A stretch of 37,553 nucleotides of DNA from Stagnihabitans sp043738565. Lineage in GTDB: Bacteria > Pseudomonadota > Alphaproteobacteria > Rhodobacterales > Rhodobacteraceae. The notes beneath the pieces are model-generated. The model saw only the letters and a program-made list of their open reading frames with translations. It made no database searches and was not told where the DNA came from. Location of the stretch: assembly GCA_043738565.1 (NCBI GenBank), contig JAYUGA010000093.1:1-37553 (forward strand). The letters run 5' to 3'. The position numbers and the translations under genes were made by a program. This document shows, piece by piece, positions 35,320-37,553 of the stretch. Positions within the stretch are counted from its first letter, which is position 1; each line of letters begins with the position of its first letter.

Positions 35320-36879
35320 ATGGATACACCGCTGCAGAACCCCGCCTTCTTCCAGAACGAGCCGCTACCGGAGGGTGCGGAGCTTGTGGGTTGGGCAGCT
35401 TTGGTTGATTTCTTCGGTTTGAGGACCCCCGTCCGGCAACTCTCTTGTGTCTCCGGCAAGCATGTAGGCGGCAACAAGCGCAGGGAAGGCCCGTGGGAAT
35501 TATTTGACAAGCGTTATCGGCCTGAGCCGACCTTGCTGGGCCATTTGACCTTTGCGCTGCGCCACGAGAGCATGGACCTTCTGATCCTGAAACAGGTTCT
35601 CGAGGCGGCACCGCAATCGGCGCTGATCGAGATTGTGCAGGCCGCTCCCACTGGAGCCACTGCGCGGCGCATCTGGTTTTTCTACGAAACGCTTTCCGGA
35701 AACCGACTGGACCTGCCGGATGCACCTGCAGTCACGGCTGTCGATGCCCTTGACCCCACTCAATACTTCACCTGGTTCCGGGGTGACGCCGATCGTGGCC
35801 GCCCGTCGGCACGCCACCGGATACGCGACAACCTCCTTGGAACAGGCGCGTTCTGCCCCATCATCCGCAGAACGGCAAAGCTGGAAGGCTTCATCGCCGA
35901 TGACTTGTCAGCGCGGGCGCAGGAGATCATCGGCCAGACCAGCGCACAGATCATCGCACGGGCAGCCAGCTTCATGCTGCTGGCCGACAGCCGCGCAAGC
36001 TTTGAGATCGAAGGGGAGCGCCCTGCGGCCAACCGTTTGGAACGTTGGGGCAAAGTCGTCCTTGAGGCGGGCAAGCGGCCGCTCAACCAGACGGAGATTT
36101 ACCGGTTGCACCGAATTCTGATCGGTGATGATCGGTTCACCCCAATCGGCTACCGCGATGATTGCGTGTTCCTGGGGGAGTGGGACCACAACAATGAGCC
36201 ATTGCCCGAGTTCATCGGTGCTCGTCCCTTGGACGTACCCGACCTGATGACCGGGCTAAATCTATGCAACAACCGGTTGCGCACATCAGATGTCGATCCG
36301 GTGCTGCAGGCAGCAGTCATCGCCTTCGGTTTCGTTTATATCCACCCGATGGCGGACGGAAATGGCCGCCTCCACCGTTGCCTGATCCATCACGTGCTGG
36401 CCGAACGAAAGTTCACACCGCCCGGAATGGTATTTCCGGTATCGACGGTCATGTTCGAACGGATCGACGATTACCGCAAAACGCTGCAGGCGCACACCGG
36501 GCCACTGATGGATGCGATCGACTGGCGCGCCCTTCCAAATGGCAACGTCGATGTGACGAACGACACGAGCGACCTCTACCGTTTCTTCGATTGCACAGCT
36601 GAAGCAGAATTCCTGTACGAATGCGTCAAAAGGACAGTCGAAGAAGATCTGCCAAAAGAGATTGAATTTCTGAAGGCGCATGACGCCGCCATGCGTGCGA
36701 TCATGAATGCCATCGAGATGCCAGACCGGCTTGCCGCGAGCCTGATCACGTTCATTAGGCAAAACGAGGGCAAGCTCGGGCGCAAGCGTCGGGATCGTGA
36801 GTTCGCGAAACTTACCGATGATGAGGTTGAAATGGCAGAGGGCATTATCAACGGGGCGTTCGAAGGCTTCGTCAGTTGA
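35320..36879 (+). CDS. Fic-domain protein, class II (predicted AMPylase)
   Basis: This is an intact protein of about 519 residues. The Fic core motif HPMADGNGRLHR (342-353) has catalytic His342, acidic Asp346 and the anion-binding GNGRxxR. An inhibitory helix motif SFEIEG (S227, E231, G232) precedes the Fic core, which is the class II arrangement, so activity is probably auto-inhibited. Fic enzymes usually transfer AMP to a protein hydroxyl. The first 200 residues (LVGWAALVDFFGLRTPVRQL onward) are a domain I do not recognise, and the C-terminus is helical. ATG 35320 is chosen because it leaves all four TTTTCGAC repeats upstream; ATGs at 35299 and 35302 are in frame, and no start has a strong ribosome site. 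No partner antitoxin gene is adjacent. Confidence 0.88.
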   Translation: MDTPLQNPAFFQNEPLPEGAELVGWAALVDFFGLRTPVRQLSCVSGKHVGGNKRREGPWELFDKRYRPEPTLLGHLTFALRHESMDLLILKQVLEAAPQSALIEIVQAAPTGATARRIWFFYETLSGNRLDLPDAPAVTAVDALDPTQYFTWFRGDADRGRPSARHRIRDNLLGTGAFCPIIRRTAKLEGFIADDLSARAQEIIGQTSAQIIARAASFMLLADSRASFEIEGERPAANRLERWGKVVLEAGKRPLNQTEIYRLHRILIGDDRFTPIGYRDDCVFLGEWDHNNEPLPEFIGARPLDVPDLMTGLNLCNNRLRTSDVDPVLQAAVIAFGFVYIHPMADGNGRLHRCLIHHVLAERKFTPPGMVFPVSTVMFERIDDYRKTLQAHTGPLMDAIDWRALPNGNVDVTNDTSDLYRFFDCTAEAEFLYECVKRTVEEDLPKEIEFLKAHDAAMRAIMNAIEMPDRLAASLITFIRQNEGKLGRKRRDREFAKLTDDEVEMAEGIINGAFEGFVS

Positions 36880-36912
36880 GTGCAGCACTGTGCGCCCCCG
36901 CGAACGCAAAAG

Positions 36913-36929
36913 CCCCTGCTTTTCAGGGG
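36913..36929 (+). terminator. Hairpin after the Fic gene
   Basis: CCCCTG (36913-36918) pairs with CAGGGG (36924-36929) around a 5-base loop, 33 bases past the Fic stop. It lacks a clear U-run, so termination is plausible but not certain. Confidence 0.4.
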
Positions 36930-36940
36930 GGACTCGTCAA

Positions 36941-36962
36941 ACGTTGACGTGGCGTTGACGTG
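36941..36962 (+). repeat. 11-bp tandem repeat [A/G]CGTTGACGTG
   Basis: Two adjacent copies, ACGTTGACGTG (36941-36951) and GCGTTGACGTG (36952-36962), lie between the Fic gene and the tRNA fragment. They could be regulator or integrase arm sites. Confidence 0.5.
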
Positions 36963-37027
36963 TTTTGCGATTGCCTTTACACAAGCAAAACGCTAAACAT
37001 TTAAGTCTTTGATATTGTTGTTATATT

Positions 37028-37079
37028 TTGTTGCGGGGGCAGGATTTGAACCTGTGACATTCAGGTTATTAGCCTGCGT
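37028..37079 (-). other. 3' fragment of an initiator-Met-like tRNA, putative attachment site
   Basis: On the minus strand the sequence ends CAGGTTCAAATCCTGCCCC and CGCAACA, the T-arm and acceptor 3' strand of an initiator-Met-type tRNA. Just before it, GGCTAATAACC aligns with the anticodon arm GGCTCATAACC of that tRNA, but the anticodon position reads AAT instead of CAT. The 5' half (acceptor 5' strand, D-arm) is absent, so this is not a working tRNA gene. A tyrosine-type integrase begins 137 bases away on the side of the missing half. That is the expected picture at one end of an element integrated into a tRNA 3' end. Confidence 0.65.
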
Positions 37080-37179
37080 GCCTAAGCCCCATTTTTTCTT
37101 AGCTTTTCGTTCATTTCCATTATATTTCAATGTCTTGTTTAGGCTATACACAGACACCAAAAGACAGTAAGTGTCACCT

Positions 37180-37201
37180 GTGTCCGCAAATCGCCGGACA
37201 C
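37180..37201. promoter_or_regulatory. Inverted repeat just upstream of the integrase
   Basis: GTGTCCG (37180-37186) and CGGACAC (37195-37201) are perfect 7-bp arms with an 8-base spacer. A further GGACAC follows at 37207-37212, immediately before the ATG. It may be an operator or an integrase/excisionase site. The position over the leader suggests control of int expression. Confidence 0.45.
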
Positions 37202-37215
37202 AAGACGGACACGCC

Positions 37216-37553
37216 ATGCCTAAGATCACTGAGACCCTTGCCAAGCGCGCACTCCCAGAGGGTTCTACCAAAATTCGGTACGATGACGAACTCTCAGGCT
37301 TCGGCCTCCGGGTCACGAAGGCCGGCAACAAGGCCTTCATCCTCAACTATCATATCAATAAACGCGAGCGGCGCTTCACGATCGGTAGCTATCCAACATG
37401 GTCTGCAGGTGCTGCGCGTGATGAGGCCAAGAGGCTTCGGCGCCAAATCGATCAAGGTGAGGACCCTCTTGAAATTCGCAATGAACGGCGCGCAGCGCCC
37501 GACGTTGCCGAACTCTGGATCGAATACCAGAAGATTCATCTTCCCACCCTTTC
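37216..37553 (+). CDS. Tyrosine-type integrase, N-terminal part (runs off the window)
   Basis: The frame opens at ATG 37216 and stays open to the edge, giving 112 residues. MPKITETLAKRALPEGSTKI, RYDDELSGFGLRVTKAGNKA and FILNYHINKRERRFTIGSYP are typical of the N-terminal arm-DNA-binding domain (DUF4102-like) of prophage and island integrases. WSAGAARDEAKRLRRQIDQG, EDPLEIR and the start of the core-binding domain (VAELWIEYQKIHLPTL) follow. The catalytic Arg/His/Tyr domain lies outside the window. Its position next to a tRNA fragment supports a role in site-specific integration. Everything to the right is probably mobile-element cargo. Confidence 0.88.
   Translation, partial: MPKITETLAKRALPEGSTKIRYDDELSGFGLRVTKAGNKAFILNYHINKRERRFTIGSYPTWSAGAARDEAKRLRRQIDQGEDPLEIRNERRAAPDVAELWIEYQKIHLPTL

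Noticed and set aside
37028..37079. A complete functional tRNA gene.
   Set aside because: The acceptor 5' strand and D-arm cannot be found and the anticodon triplet is altered.
1..37553. CRISPR array, rRNA genes, complete insertion sequences or riboswitches.
   Set aside because: No regularly spaced repeats, rRNA-like stretches, transposase genes with terminal repeats, or recognisable aptamer cores were seen.

Overview
The window looks like chromosomal DNA of a Rhodobacteraceae-type alphaproteobacterium. This rests on high G+C, a full-length idi overlapping the 3' end of bchP (a photosynthesis-gene-cluster arrangement), divergent hemC/hemE, a UrtABCDE-type urea transporter, and a G/C-rich hairpin element of a kind I recall from this family. 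I ran no database search, so all family calls come from motifs and recall.

The dominant feature is gene decay. About half of the recognisable genes are broken by in-frame TAG/TAA/TGA codons, single-base frameshifts (mostly in homopolymers), in-frame deletions or truncation, while their neighbours are intact.

Layout, left to right:
(1) 157-5720, minus strand: urtABCDE, all five genes damaged.
(2) 6092-13095, minus: a carbohydrate locus in the order LacI regulator, binding protein, two permeases, GH2 glycosidase, ATPase. Regulator, inner permease and glycosidase are intact; binding protein, outer permease and ATPase are broken.
(3) 13273-19904, minus: an intact, tightly packed three-gene cluster of two transglutaminase-like proteins and an ATP-grasp/alpha-E protein, predicted to act in an uncharacterised peptide-modification pathway.
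(4) 20301-23926: a truncated lacI and a truncated sugar ABC ATPase face each other across a foreign, phage-like segment. The ATPase now continues in frame from a phage-like N-terminus.
(5) 23933-27018: idi, a bchP remnant, hemC and hemE, indicating a lineage that once made bacteriochlorophyll.
(6) 27363-33186: a polar amino acid ABC transporter operon with a VC1184-type PLP enzyme and a broken hydantoinase, divergent from a FadR/GntR regulator. Between them lie four back-to-back copies of a 9-bp operator-like unit.
(7) 33260-34932: a truncated flavin monooxygenase divergent from a TetR regulator.
(8) 35320-36879: a class II Fic protein with an unusual repeat array in its leader.
(9) 37028-37553: a 3' tRNA fragment followed by a tyrosine-type integrase that runs off the right edge, probably the end of an integrative element.

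The retained genes cover haem synthesis, isoprenoid isomerisation, the transglutaminase cluster and several regulators. The lost functions are mostly nutrient uptake and phototrophy. That fits relaxed selection after a niche change, although some single-base homopolymer lesions could be sequence errors.
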